A stretch of 64,000 nucleotides of DNA from CAZABP01 sp964483245 (lineage in GTDB: Bacteria; Planctomycetota; UBA1135; UBA2386), in NCBI GenBank assembly GCA_964483245.1, contig CAZABP010000011.1, positions 1-64,000 on the forward strand. Direction: 5' to 3'. The notes beneath the pieces are model-generated. The model saw only the letters and a list, made by a program, of their open reading frames with translations, had not been told where the DNA came from and ran no database searches. The number at the start of each line of letters is the position of its first letter. Positions within the stretch are counted from its first letter, which is position 1. Positions 1 through 8,741 of this stretch are shown one piece after another. Both the position numbers and the translations under genes were made by a program.

Positions 1-252
1 AGTTTCGAGAGGGGATTACTCGATCAGAGGAGAGGGAGTTTCGGGAAGGTGGACAGTCAGTCGCACGCAGGCCGCGGCTTCCTCGGCGTGGTCCCTCGCG
101 ACATGGTCGTGCAGATGCTCCGTGCCTGCGCGCCGGCGACGCTGGAGTGGCTGCCGCCGTCGCACGGTGATGCCGGCCGCATGCTGCCGCTCGCTGCCTT
201 CACCAAGGGCGGCGTGCGCTTCGGGGCGGTGCCGCTGCCTACGCAGGACTGA
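1..252 (+). CDS. C-terminal fragment of an unidentified protein
   Basis: The frame is open from the first base of the window to a TGA at 250-252, so this may be the tail of a gene that starts outside. A GTG at 49 preceded by a purine-rich AGGAGAGGGA could also start a 67-residue protein. The residues after it (GFLGVVPRDMVVQML) look like real protein and include a hydrophobic core, but I recognise no family. It is followed by about 300 bases without a convincing gene. Whether it is a true gene is uncertain. Confidence 0.3.
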   Translation, partial: SFERGLLDQRRGSFGKVDSQSHAGRGFLGVVPRDMVVQMLRACAPATLEWLPPSHGDAGRMLPLAAFTKGGVRFGAVPLPTQD

Positions 253-561
253 TCGAGCGTGTCGATCAAGCGCACGGGGCGAGGAAAGCGCCGCCGGCTG
301 TGCGAGACCTTGCTACGCGAGAATGAAGGAGGAGAAGCGTGGCAGGACCATGGCTGCTTTGGGATCAGCGGGCACGGCCGGCGGCTGGGGGGAGTGTAGC
401 GGCCAGGGCGAGCACGGGGAGCTCGCGCGCCTGGCAGTCGCGCAGCCCGTCGCCGGCAATCCCGGCGTCAGTGTTGTCGGTGCTCGGCCGACGCCGGAGA
501 CTGGGACGGCATGTCCGAGTGACCACGGAGCTGCCCCCCGCCGGGGCGAAAGGAGTCTGCG
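253..561. other. stretch with no supported gene
   Basis: I see no convincing gene here. A purine-rich AAGGAGG near 326 precedes a GTG at 339, but the resulting frame is Arg/Ser/Ala-rich, runs through the next gene in another frame and has no recognisable domain. The end of the stretch supplies the ribosome binding site for the gene at 562. Confidence 0.4.
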
Positions 562-831
562 ATGCGCGACGAACTCGACCGGGTGATGGACTCGATGGGC
601 GGCGACGAGGAGGCGAACAACAGACTCAAGATCATCATCCGCTACCTCGGCGGTGCGCTGACCGAAGAGGAAGCGCGGCGCACACTCAGCATGACCAGGA
701 TCGAGCTGGTCGAGACGGCTGCGCGAGCATTCCAGGCCATGCAGGACGCGCTCGTGGACGACGAGGACGAGGAGACGCGCGACGTCGACGAAGGCGCGGG
801 TGACGAGGGAGAGCGCTCAGCGGGCGCGTAG
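562..831 (+). CDS. small acidic hypothetical protein
   Basis: An 89-residue protein whose ATG is preceded by AAAGGAG at good spacing. Residues 1-60 are predicted helical (for example IIIRYLGGALTEEEARRTL) and the last 30 are strongly acidic (VDDEDEETRDVDEGAGDEGE). I do not recognise the family. An acidic helical protein of this size could be a small adaptor or a DNA mimic, but nothing here shows which. It is a single gene followed by a separate secreted-protein gene. Confidence 0.55.
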   Translation: MRDELDRVMDSMGGDEEANNRLKIIIRYLGGALTEEEARRTLSMTRIELVETAARAFQAMQDALVDDEDEETRDVDEGAGDEGERSAGA

Positions 832-928
832 GGCGCGGCGCCTTCCACGTGGACTGCATTGCTCGACCCGCTACCCTGCGGCGTTGCGCGTCCACGTCGG
901 ACGCGCAGCATCCTGCAGGAGGACTCGG

Positions 929-1462
929 ATGAGGAAGGCGATCCTGGCAGTCGTCGCAGCGCTCGCGGCCCCGGCCGCGCTGGCGCAGACGACCAACGTC
1001 AACTGCACCAACGACTACTACTTCCGCCAGCTCGGGCTGCGCTTTCCGGCGCTTGGCACGCCATGCAACGCCGCGGTCTACACGGTGATGACCGGCACCG
1101 CGGTCGAGATGCGCGTCGACACCGGGTTCGGACCCGGCAGCCTGGTGACGCAGATCTTCGCGATCGGGGCATGCGTGCCGGCGGCGTTCTGCTTCCCGTC
1201 GGTGCCATGCGGCCTGCCCAACGGGATCACGTGCGGCACGAACCAGTCGCTGGACCTCGACATCCTGTCGCTGTTCCCGGCGTTCTCAGCACCGACCATC
1301 AGCGGCGTCTGCCAGTCCTACTACCGAACGACCTTCGTCTTCCCGCCGGTGCTGGTGGGCCTCGTGCTCTCGACGCAGTCGATCATCTGGCCGATCGGTC
1401 CGCACTGCGCGTTGCCGGCCGGGGGCGTGTTCACCGAGGCATTCACGATCCGGTTCGTCTGA
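929..1462 (+). CDS. secreted hypothetical protein with many cysteines
   Basis: A 177-residue protein with a clear signal peptide: MRKAILAVVAALAAPAALA, probably cut before QTT. The ATG at 929 follows GCAGGAGG, which fixes the start downstream of an in-frame but implausible Arg-rich extension. The mature part contains about ten cysteines (for example VNCTNDYY, GACVPAAFC, VPCGLPNGITC), suggesting a disulfide-stabilised domain outside the cytoplasm. No catalytic motif or known family is apparent. The next gene in the same direction also encodes a secreted protein, but the 139-base gap suggests a separate transcript. Confidence 0.7.
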   Translation: MRKAILAVVAALAAPAALAQTTNVNCTNDYYFRQLGLRFPALGTPCNAAVYTVMTGTAVEMRVDTGFGPGSLVTQIFAIGACVPAAFCFPSVPCGLPNGITCGTNQSLDLDILSLFPAFSAPTISGVCQSYYRTTFVFPPVLVGLVLSTQSIIWPIGPHCALPAGGVFTEAFTIRFV

Positions 1463-1601
1463 CGGCCGTGGAGCCTAGGCGACCAGCGCGCGGACAGCAG
1501 TAACCGGTGCATCCCGCGTTGGTCGCTGCTAGCTTCTGTTCCCCCCGCGCGGCTGCCACGCTGGCACTCGGCAGGGCTTGGTCTCGTGCAAGGAGGAGAC
1601 C

Positions 1602-2711
1602 GTGGACGTCAGGCTGATCGGTTGTCTTAGCATCCTGTGGCTCGCCAGCGACGCCAGCGCACAACGGCACGCGCTCGAGCTCGGGGACGGAGCGAAGCTG
1701 GAGTTCCCGCACAACGCGGTGATGCACACGGGGCCCACGGCCACGATCGAGGCGTGGGTGCGCGCGCAGAGGCCGAGTACTGGCCACGGAGTGTTCACCC
1801 GGTACGCAGCGAGCGCGGAGCACAAGACCGTTCACCTGCAACCTGACGGCTCGATCCACTTTCTCTACGCCGGTTCCCCTTGGGCGCACGGCTTGGCAAC
1901 AGCACCTGGCGCATTCCCATTCGACTCCAAGTGGCACCACGTCGCGTTCTCTCGCCAAGCCGACGGGCGGTACGAAATTGCCGTCGACGGCATCGTCAAG
2001 CACAGCGGCGGTCCGGGACCATGTTGGCTAACGTGCAATCTGATTCAGACGAGCACAACGACGAGGTCAGAAGCAAACGGCACCACGCTCGCGCTCGCTC
2101 GACTGCGCTACTCGTCAGTTGCTCGGTACAGCGGCAACTTCATCCCGCAGCACACGTGGACCGTGGATGCCGAGACGCGGTTCCTCGTGGACTTCGCGGA
2201 AGGCACGGGCACCGCCGTTCACGACTCGGGGCCGGCGAAGCAGATCGGAACGGTCGCAGGCACGCATCGGTGGGTCGCGTTCGATCCACCACCGCCGGCG
2301 AGCTCATCGCCGTTCGGCCAGGGCTGTCCGGGCTCGCTGGGACCCGCGTCGCTGACGGTGTCCAAGCTGCCGGTGATCGGGAAGCAGTTCGAACTCCGCG
2401 TCGACAGCGCGCCGAAGCTGCTCCCCGCGCTCGTCTACCTTGGCTTCTCGCGCACGTCGTGGGGCCAGGTGCCGTTACCGCTCGATCTCACCGGCTTGGG
2501 CCTGCCGAAGTGTTCACTGCTGGTGAGCCCCGACTGGGGGTTCCACGTGAGCACGGGGCCCGAGACGTGGTTCACGTTCTCGCTGGCCGTGCCGGGCGAT
2601 GTCGCATTCGCCGGCATCGAGTTCTTCAACCAAGTCTGGATCTTTGACAAGCAGGCGAACCTGTTCGGCGCTTTCGGGACCAACGGGCTCGCAAGCACCA
2701 TCGGGTGCTGA
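1602..2711 (+). CDS. secreted LamG/concanavalin-like protein with planctomycete-type C-terminal domain
   Basis: A 369-residue protein. I chose the GTG at 1602 because AGGAGG lies at 1591-1596 and a good signal peptide follows (LIGCLSILWLASDASA, cut before QRHA). Residues of about 30-220 form a LamG-like jelly roll: TATIEAWVRAQ, KWHHVAFSRQ and YEIAVDG are the typical strands. Residues of about 235-369 form a second beta domain beginning GQGCPGSLG and ending in ASTIGC, of a type I associate with secreted planctomycete proteins. The role is probably carbohydrate or surface binding. The gene converges with the TIR operon at 2821. Confidence 0.75.
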   Translation: MDVRLIGCLSILWLASDASAQRHALELGDGAKLEFPHNAVMHTGPTATIEAWVRAQRPSTGHGVFTRYAASAEHKTVHLQPDGSIHFLYAGSPWAHGLATAPGAFPFDSKWHHVAFSRQADGRYEIAVDGIVKHSGGPGPCWLTCNLIQTSTTTRSEANGTTLALARLRYSSVARYSGNFIPQHTWTVDAETRFLVDFAEGTGTAVHDSGPAKQIGTVAGTHRWVAFDPPPPASSSPFGQGCPGSLGPASLTVSKLPVIGKQFELRVDSAPKLLPALVYLGFSRTSWGQVPLPLDLTGLGLPKCSLLVSPDWGFHVSTGPETWFTFSLAVPGDVAFAGIEFFNQVWIFDKQANLFGAFGTNGLASTIGC

Positions 2712-2820
2712 ACCCAGAATACCAGCGGGCTGCGCCGCTCTGGCGGCTCTACCCGCAGTCCAGATGCCGACTCAGCGGTCCGTTACCAGCCTCCGATGCT
2801 GGGACGCCAAGCAAGCTCAC

Positions 2821-3717
2821 TCACCCACCGCGCACAATACGTTCCAAGGCCCTCTGCTCATCGGGCGTCGGCGCCCGAGTAGCATCAGCGGATGCCTTCA
2901 CTGCCTTGGCGAGTTGCTCACTCACATCTATGAGCAGATCTCGGCCCGAATCCTCGCCCAACCGCCGAGAAGATACGTTGATATCAAACTCAAACCCGAG
3001 CGCGGCGTCAGTCACGCGAAGGCTTAGGCGACGTCGAGTCTCATCGACAAGTACTACGCGCATGTCCTTCTCCGCAGCAAGGCCCGCTAACATAGTCAGG
3101 ATCATTTTGCGTCCCCACCAGTCTAGGCCAGCCGCGCGGTATCGCTCGAAGCGTTCAGTGGCTGTGCTATTGAGAGCAACATGCACTTCCGTAATCACTG
3201 TGAACGGGATCGCATCACCGTGCTCAGCGAACGTAATGACAAAGCTGATGTGACCGTCTTCATGTCCCCATTCGATGGCCCAATCAGTGTGGAAATCAGG
3301 ACCTTCGATGCGTCCGAGTGACTCCGACGTCACCTTAGCAATCGCCTCCAGAACGCTACGCATCCCCTCATCAAAATCTGTCCTAAAATCAGCGTACAAC
3401 TTGTCGCGTATAAAGACTGGCAAGTAGCAGTCTTCTAGCAGAACCGGGAGAACCACGACGCGTTTCTCTTCGAGTTCCCGGATGAGCCCAGCCGAAAGCT
3501 CTCGCTTGCACCATTCGGACTGCGCGGATGCAGTAGAGAACACCACCAAGAGCGCGGACGCGCCTTGAATTGCCTCTTGAATCTTGGTCGTCAGTGAATC
3601 CCCCGGGCTGAGTTCCCAGGTGTCGATCCAAACATGGACCCGCTGCAGCACCAGGTTGGCTGCCAGCTTGTTGACAAACGACTTGTCGCGGCGTGAGTAG
3701 CTGATGAATACTGCCAT
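2821..3717 (-). CDS. TIR-domain effector protein
   Basis: A 298-residue protein. Residues 1-135 are a TIR domain: MAVFISYSRRDKSF (strand A and box 1), HVWIDTWELSPGDSL, then SEWCKREL, whose Glu73 aligns with the catalytic glutamate of NAD-cleaving TIR proteins. Residues of about 150-298 are a mixed alpha/beta domain I do not recognise and may be the sensor or oligomerisation part. It is the last gene of a four-gene operon, 38 bases after its neighbour. Its base composition is visibly less GC-rich than the flanking genes, which fits transfer. In bacterial defence, TIR proteins deplete NAD or make cyclic ADP-ribose signals; that activity here is inferred from the family. Confidence 0.85.
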   Translation of the reverse strand: MAVFISYSRRDKSFVNKLAANLVLQRVHVWIDTWELSPGDSLTTKIQEAIQGASALLVVFSTASAQSEWCKRELSAGLIRELEEKRVVVLPVLLEDCYLPVFIRDKLYADFRTDFDEGMRSVLEAIAKVTSESLGRIEGPDFHTDWAIEWGHEDGHISFVITFAEHGDAIPFTVITEVHVALNSTATERFERYRAAGLDWWGRKMILTMLAGLAAEKDMRVVLVDETRRRLSLRVTDAALGFEFDINVSSRRLGEDSGRDLLIDVSEQLAKAVKASADATRAPTPDEQRALERIVRGG

Positions 3718-3755
3718 GCTGAAACTCTATGGTGCCGCCGCCTGCCGTTCAGCGT

Positions 3756-4457
3756 TCACGCCCCCGCCACCGCACGCCTGATCCGCTCCAGCGCCCCGCG
3801 CAGCCTCGCGATCTCCCGCTGCTGAGCGAGCATGGCATCGCGCAGCGCCAGCACGGCTTCCTCCGTGGCGTCCCGGCCCGCTGAGGCGTGAGGCTTCGCG
3901 GCCCTCGGCTGCTTCGCCGGCTTCGCTGCGTTCCCCTCCACCATCCCGAGCAGCACCCTGGCCGAGTGCAGCGCACGGCCGCTGAGCCGGATGCCGAGCG
4001 CCTGTGCGTCGACACGGAGTTCACGCAGCCCGAGCTTCGGCTCTCGTCGCAGGCGGTACACGCAGTAGCGGATGCCGTCCGTCGCGCGAGGGAACTCGTG
4101 CGCGACGAGGTGCCGTGCCTGGTCCCAGGCAGCTGCGAGGTCGGGGCCGGGCTCCACCTCGGGCTTCGCCTGCTTCGCCTGCCTCGGCTTCCTCGCCACG
4201 TCGGGCACCAGCCCGAGCAGGCGCCGTGCGGCGTTCAGCGACGCCCCGGTCACGCGGTGCCCGTGCAGCGCCGCCTGCGCCTTCAGGTCCTCCAGCTCAA
4301 TGTCGCTCTGCTGCTGCAGCGCGTGCACGCAGAACAGCACGCTCGGCTGTGTGGCGGGGAAGCGGGCGCGGAGCTGCTCGAACTGCGCAGCCCAGGGATC
4401 GGGGGGCTGGGCTGGTGGCGTGGCAACAGGAAGGGGGGCGAGTTCGGTGTCGGTCAT
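3756..4457 (-). CDS. two-repeat helical protein with C-terminal coiled coil
   Basis: A 233-residue protein of unknown function. I place the start at 4457, where ATGA overlaps the upstream stop; an in-frame ATG at 4484 would add nine residues. Two copies of a module of about 45 residues are visible. The first begins around VHALQQQSDIELEDL and ends RRLLGLVP; the second begins VYRLRREPKLGLREL and ends ARVLLGMV. A Lys/Ala-rich linker and a short coiled coil (QQREIARLRGALERIRR) follow. The same module occurs once in the gene at 5110-5679. Translational coupling to the possible nuclease gene upstream and closeness to the TIR gene suggest a shared system. Confidence 0.7.
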   Translation of the reverse strand: MTDTELAPLPVATPPAQPPDPWAAQFEQLRARFPATQPSVLFCVHALQQQSDIELEDLKAQAALHGHRVTGASLNAARRLLGLVPDVARKPRQAKQAKPEVEPGPDLAAAWDQARHLVAHEFPRATDGIRYCVYRLRREPKLGLRELRVDAQALGIRLSGRALHSARVLLGMVEGNAAKPAKQPRAAKPHASAGRDATEEAVLALRDAMLAQQREIARLRGALERIRRAVAGA

Positions 4458-5113
4458 GGGGTGCGGGTCAGGATCAGTCGCCACGGAGTGCCAAAGGGAG
4501 GAGGAGCGGGCCTGCCGAGCAGGTACACGCGATCGAGCTGCAACAGTTCGGGAGGGGCCCAGGTCCGGATCGCCTCGATCAGGGCATGCCAGACGAGGGG
4601 CTCAGACGTGTGAATGATGAGCCACCGCTCCGCGTAGGCTTCGCCATCCGCCACGAACTCGTTGCGGTCCTTCACCGCGATCATCGACTGCAGCAGCGAG
4701 CGCAACTCCTCGGCGGTCGGCACCCAGACCCGCTCGTCGTGCTCAATGATCACCTTGACGCGCTCTTGGCTCGTTTGCGCGGAACGGAGCGCCACATCGC
4801 GCGCAGTGGCAATCGGAATGTTGAGTTGAATGGCTTCCTGGTTGACGAGTTCCGTTACTTCGATGCCGATCAGGCCACCACGTGCGTCACGCGCAAGCAC
4901 ATCCGGTGGTGTCGCAGGACCTGTCTCGGCCCTTGGCCAAACCTGACCGAGCTCTCGGGCTCCTGCTCCTGATACGAGCTCGACGAGTTCAGCAGCGACG
5001 GCCACCTCACCAGCCTTCTTGTTCGGCCCCGCTCGCGTTCCGCTGACGAGCATCATTCGCGGGTAGCGGTGGCGTAGCTCCCGCATCCGCTGCGCCAGCG
5101 GCGGTATGGTCAC
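4454..5113 (-). CDS. hypothetical protein, possible restriction-nuclease-like fold
   Basis: A 219-residue protein coupled by ATGA overlaps to the genes on both sides. No close family is recognisable. Residues 70-87 contain a PD followed after 13 residues by IEVTE (PPDVL, then GLIGIEVTE), which resembles the core of PD-(D/E)XK folds but has Thr where the catalytic Lys is expected. The C-terminal half has beta strands such as RWLIIHTSEPLVW and ends in a Pro-rich stretch. It could be a degenerate nuclease or a binding domain. Context ties it to the TIR effector operon. Confidence 0.6.
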   Translation of the reverse strand: MTIPPLAQRMRELRHRYPRMMLVSGTRAGPNKKAGEVAVAAELVELVSGAGARELGQVWPRAETGPATPPDVLARDARGGLIGIEVTELVNQEAIQLNIPIATARDVALRSAQTSQERVKVIIEHDERVWVPTAEELRSLLQSMIAVKDRNEFVADGEAYAERWLIIHTSEPLVWHALIEAIRTWAPPELLQLDRVYLLGRPAPPPFGTPWRLILTRTP

Positions 5114-5679
5114 CCCAGCGCCCCCTCCACAAGCTCCCTGACCTTCTCCAGCGCTGCGCGTAGCTGCTGCGCCTGCCTCGTCTGCTCGCGGATCGCGGTG
5201 ACCAGCCCGTCGAGGCCATCCACGCCGACTGTCTTGCGGGGACGGCCAGGACCACGTCGCCCTGGCAGCTTCGCCTTCGGCGGACGCCCGGGCCCGCGCT
5301 TCTTCGCTGCGCCCATCGTGAACCTCACCTTGTAGACGAGGTTCACCGAGGCACCGACCTGTTTGGCGATCGCTGCTGGGCTCGCGCCGGTCTCCAGCAG
5401 CTCACGGATCTTCGCCGACTTGGAGTTGGCGCTCACCGGACGGCCGGGCTTCCTCGGTGTCTTGCCGGCTTTGCCTGCCTTCGCCTTCGCGGCCTTGCCC
5501 TGCCCGCGCTTGGCCATCGGCACCAGGCCCAGCATCGCCTGTGCGCGGCCGTACATGATGGGCCACACCTTGAGCTTGCGCTTCTCGGCTGCCTTCCTGA
5601 GCGAGGCGTAGTCGGCCTTGGGGTTGGCCTTGAGGCGGGAGAGGAGGAAGGACAGGGGTGTGGGTTTGGTGGCGGGCAT
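5110..5679 (-). CDS. HTH and AT-hook DNA-binding protein
   Basis: A 189-residue, very basic protein and the first gene of the TIR operon. Residues of about 8-55 form the same module as in the protein at 3756-4457 (LSRLKANPKADYASLRKAA, ending AQAMLGLVP). Residues of about 85-125 form a resolvase-type helix-turn-helix (IRELLETGASPAAIAKQVGA). Two AT-hook cores follow, KRGPGRPPK and RRGPGRPRK, then a short coiled coil (QQLRAALEKVRELV). It should bind DNA, perhaps AT-rich or invading DNA, or regulate its own operon. The start is an ATG with no strong ribosome binding site visible. Confidence 0.7.
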   Translation of the reverse strand: MPATKPTPLSFLLSRLKANPKADYASLRKAAEKRKLKVWPIMYGRAQAMLGLVPMAKRGQGKAAKAKAGKAGKTPRKPGRPVSANSKSAKIRELLETGASPAAIAKQVGASVNLVYKVRFTMGAAKKRGPGRPPKAKLPGRRGPGRPRKTVGVDGLDGLVTAIREQTRQAQQLRAALEKVRELVEGALG

Positions 5680-5975
5680 GCGCGGATTGGCGGTGGGAAA
5701 GACCGGGATTCTCGCGCACAGTCGCTATGGGATCAATGTGTGCGTCACCTTGTAGCCTGTCAGACAGTCGTAACTCGGGCGCTTGGTCTTGAGCCTATCC
5801 TCAGAGGCATCAACGGCCGGCCCACCGTCAGGCCTTGCATGGCTTGTTCAACGCAAACAGTGCGTAACCAGCGGACGAGCTGATCGGCTCTCGCGCAGCC
5901 GTGCTTCGATGTGCTCCCGCGCAGCCAGGCTGCATAGATGCCTGCACAGTCACAAACTCGGGGATGACCCGTGAG

Positions 5976-8732
5976 TCACTCAACACGAATGGCGCCTCCC
6001 AAGCCGAGTTCGTCGAGCGCTTGTCGGAGTTCAGCCACGAGTCCGGGAGCGGCATCCGCGACCACTCTGACTGAGAAGTCGACGCCGATCGTGAGTTCGG
6101 TGCCGGCTCGCAGCTTCGGCAGGACCTTCGTCCCTAGACGATTCCAGACCTCTGGCGGTACGTTACCGGAGAGACGAAGCGTCTTCGTGCCTGCAGTGGG
6201 TTCGGGCGCTGGTGATGGTTCCGGTTGGACAACCGTTCCGGGCGTCGGGGTGATCGCTGGATCCGACTTCGAGCCAGGCTCCGCTGGTGGCCCAGATCGA
6301 AGCGCCTCGGTGGTCGCCTTCCGCAGAAGAAACACGCCCGACTCGAACGCGACCTCTTCGGGGCCAACGGCCTCCTCGAACCAAAGGCGTTCGAACGACC
6401 CGTCAGCTCGCTTGCCGGAGGCAAGACCGAAGTCGCCGTTTCTGACGAATGCGACGATTCTGCTCTTCAGCACCGCGTCAGGGTCAACGAGCCGCGTGAG
6501 CGCACCGTTGAGGAAGCTCTGCCTGAGGCTCGCGAGCGGCCATGCGCCGTCTGACTTCAGCGCCGGGGGCCAGTTGCGTTCGACGTAGCCGGCGCCGACC
6601 GTTTCGTTGAGCAGAGCTTCGGACTTGAGGGCAGCGAGCACACGTCCGCACAACGATTCTCCACGCGACGAGTGGCCCGCTCCGAGATCGATGATCTTTA
6701 GACCGTCCGCACCCTGGCCATCTGCGACGATCGCGAAGCGATACCCGCCCCAGGCCTCGTCCTTCGCGGCCTCCTCGGCGTCGCGAACCTTCACCTGCAG
6801 GTTCGCCCGGTCGCTCTTGTCGAAGTCGCCTCCCAGAGTGCCGTCCGCGACCTCGCGCGCCACGCGCTTCCACGCGAGCGCAAGCTCCACTTTCTCACGG
6901 AGATCGCGGCCGGGCTTCCTCAGGCACCAGACGAGGGCGCCGGGGTAGAGGCGCGGCGACTTGCCGCGGTTCCTGGTCCAGTCGGAGATCTGCGCGCGCA
7001 GCGCCGGGGTCGCCGTCCACTCGATGTCGGGATCCGCAATGACGAGGGTGAGCCGCGGCGTATCCGGGATCTCCGCTCCCTCCGTCGGGAACGGAATCAC
7101 GGGGATGCTCGCCGCGCGACGGAACTCGTCCTCCACGAGCTTCTTGATCGAGGGCCGAACCTCCGTCTCGTCGTCGAGCGACGCGCGGCGGTCGCTGACC
7201 ACCTTCTTCATCGTGGGCTGGTAGCCGATCCGGTAGCCGTCGGAGCCCACCCTGCGGATGAAGTAGGACCGGTCTTCGAGCGCCATCGCAGCGTTGTCGA
7301 TCGACGTCGTATCGAGGTCCGGCTCACCCAGCCCGAAGCGCAACTCGGGCAGGTGCGCAACCTTGTCGGTCTGCCCACCCGAGGACTCAAACAGGATCGC
7401 CGTACCGACGCGCCGGTGGATGTCGCGAAGAGGTCCCTTAGTGTCGGCATCGAGCGCCTTGCTGTGCGCCTGCTCACCGGCGACATCAGTGTCGATGGCC
7501 GCCACGAGGCGCGACTCGCCGAGCTGCCCGAGTACGACGCTGCGGAAGCCGGGCTCCCCGAGCGGCGCGGACCCCAGCGTGATCAGCGGCTCGGTGCGCG
7601 CCTTCCGGAACCCGTCCTGCGCGGCCAGCGAGATCCACTGCGCGAGCATCGCGAGCGTGCCGCGTGTCTGCTGATACTGCGGCAACGACTGCCACTTGCG
7701 CTGGAACACCGACAACGTCGCGGGGTGGAACGGGTAGCACGCCTCGAAGCGCCGCTGGAGGAACTCGCGCGCCTTCGCCTCGGTAGCGGCCGAGTCGACA
7801 GCCGTCCATTCGGGAGGCAGTTGCGCGCGACGCTCGAAACACCAGTCGCCGAACGCTTTGGCCACGTTCCTGCGGATCTTCTCGCTGCCGAGATCCTGGA
7901 AGAGCCGCCGCCGGACCACCTCGCTGATCTCGGTCTCGTCGTTCGCGATCAGGTCCTTCGCCACCCGTCGTACGACCTTGGCGATCTTGTCCTGCCACTC
8001 CTGGTCCCACTCAGTCATCTCGACCTGGCTGCGCGGCAGCGAGATCACGCACGCGCCGTGAGTCGTGCCCGTGGTCGCCACGGTCAGGTTCTGAATGAAC
8101 GCATGGAACGAGTCCGCGCCCCCTCGGTGGCGGTTGAGGTAGTTCAGCACCTCGTCGAAGAGCAGCAGAACCGGAGCGTCGGCGGCCTGGAACACGCGCG
8201 CGATCGAGTCCGTGCCAGGCGGAGTGGCCTTCGCCGCGGACCCCAGCGCCTCGACGCCCTTGTCCCCAGCGAGCTGACGCGCGATGTCGATCCACGGCGT
8301 CTCGCGCCCCGGCTGCGGATCCCAGGCGTTCCCTACGAACACGGCGATCTTCGCCTGCGGCACGGTCGTGATCCCCGCGTCGCGCACGAGTTCCGCGACA
8401 CCGTTCAAGCTCGCGACTGCCCCGCCGTTCTTCGCGAGGTGGTAGAGCGTCGTGAGCGTGTGCGTCTTGCCACCACCGAACTGCGTGATCAGCGTAAGGA
8501 CCGGAGCAGTGTTGTCGGTGCGCCCGGAGAGGCGGCGCAACACCATGCCCGCGTGCTCCCGGAGCGCGCGCGTGAAGCACGTTCGCGCGAAGAACTGCTC
8601 GGGCTTGCGGTAGTCCTCGGGAGCCGTACCGGCCGCTACCTGCTCCAGCGCAATGGCGAACTCGTCCGGGTTGAAGGATCGACCCTCTCGGACTTCTTTG
8701 CGCGGCGTGGTGACCTTGTACCAGGGTTCCAT
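5976..8732 (-). CDS. DUF499-type ATPase of a predicted defence system
   Basis: A 918-residue P-loop ATPase. I start at 8732 because AGGAG lies eight bases before that ATG; an ATG six bases earlier is too close. Walker A is QFGGGKTHTL near residue 90 and Walker B is VLLLFDEVLNYL near residue 195, with EVIS-like helical regions and an Arg-rich sensor region between. The order, FARTCFTRALREHAGMVLRRL before the P-loop and the long C-terminal part, matches the DUF499 family, which I know as a neighbour of DUF1156 methylases in predicted antiviral islands. It is the last gene of the module, nine bases after the nuclease gene. It probably powers DNA translocation or complex assembly. Confidence 0.8.
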   Translation of the reverse strand: MEPWYKVTTPRKEVREGRSFNPDEFAIALEQVAAGTAPEDYRKPEQFFARTCFTRALREHAGMVLRRLSGRTDNTAPVLTLITQFGGGKTHTLTTLYHLAKNGGAVASLNGVAELVRDAGITTVPQAKIAVFVGNAWDPQPGRETPWIDIARQLAGDKGVEALGSAAKATPPGTDSIARVFQAADAPVLLLFDEVLNYLNRHRGGADSFHAFIQNLTVATTGTTHGACVISLPRSQVEMTEWDQEWQDKIAKVVRRVAKDLIANDETEISEVVRRRLFQDLGSEKIRRNVAKAFGDWCFERRAQLPPEWTAVDSAATEAKAREFLQRRFEACYPFHPATLSVFQRKWQSLPQYQQTRGTLAMLAQWISLAAQDGFRKARTEPLITLGSAPLGEPGFRSVVLGQLGESRLVAAIDTDVAGEQAHSKALDADTKGPLRDIHRRVGTAILFESSGGQTDKVAHLPELRFGLGEPDLDTTSIDNAAMALEDRSYFIRRVGSDGYRIGYQPTMKKVVSDRRASLDDETEVRPSIKKLVEDEFRRAASIPVIPFPTEGAEIPDTPRLTLVIADPDIEWTATPALRAQISDWTRNRGKSPRLYPGALVWCLRKPGRDLREKVELALAWKRVAREVADGTLGGDFDKSDRANLQVKVRDAEEAAKDEAWGGYRFAIVADGQGADGLKIIDLGAGHSSRGESLCGRVLAALKSEALLNETVGAGYVERNWPPALKSDGAWPLASLRQSFLNGALTRLVDPDAVLKSRIVAFVRNGDFGLASGKRADGSFERLWFEEAVGPEEVAFESGVFLLRKATTEALRSGPPAEPGSKSDPAITPTPGTVVQPEPSPAPEPTAGTKTLRLSGNVPPEVWNRLGTKVLPKLRAGTELTIGVDFSVRVVADAAPGLVAELRQALDELGLGGAIRVE

Positions 8733-8741
8733 GGGCATCTC

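Noticed and set aside
339..803. Frame of 154 codons after an AAGGAGG sequence
   Set aside because: Arg/Ser-rich low-quality protein in the wrong frame over the more convincing gene at 562-831; no domain seen.
5720..5975. Possible gene in the gap between module A and the TIR operon
   Set aside because: Only a short frame of 75 codons without motif or ribosome binding site; treated as a spacer that may hold the TIR operon promoter.
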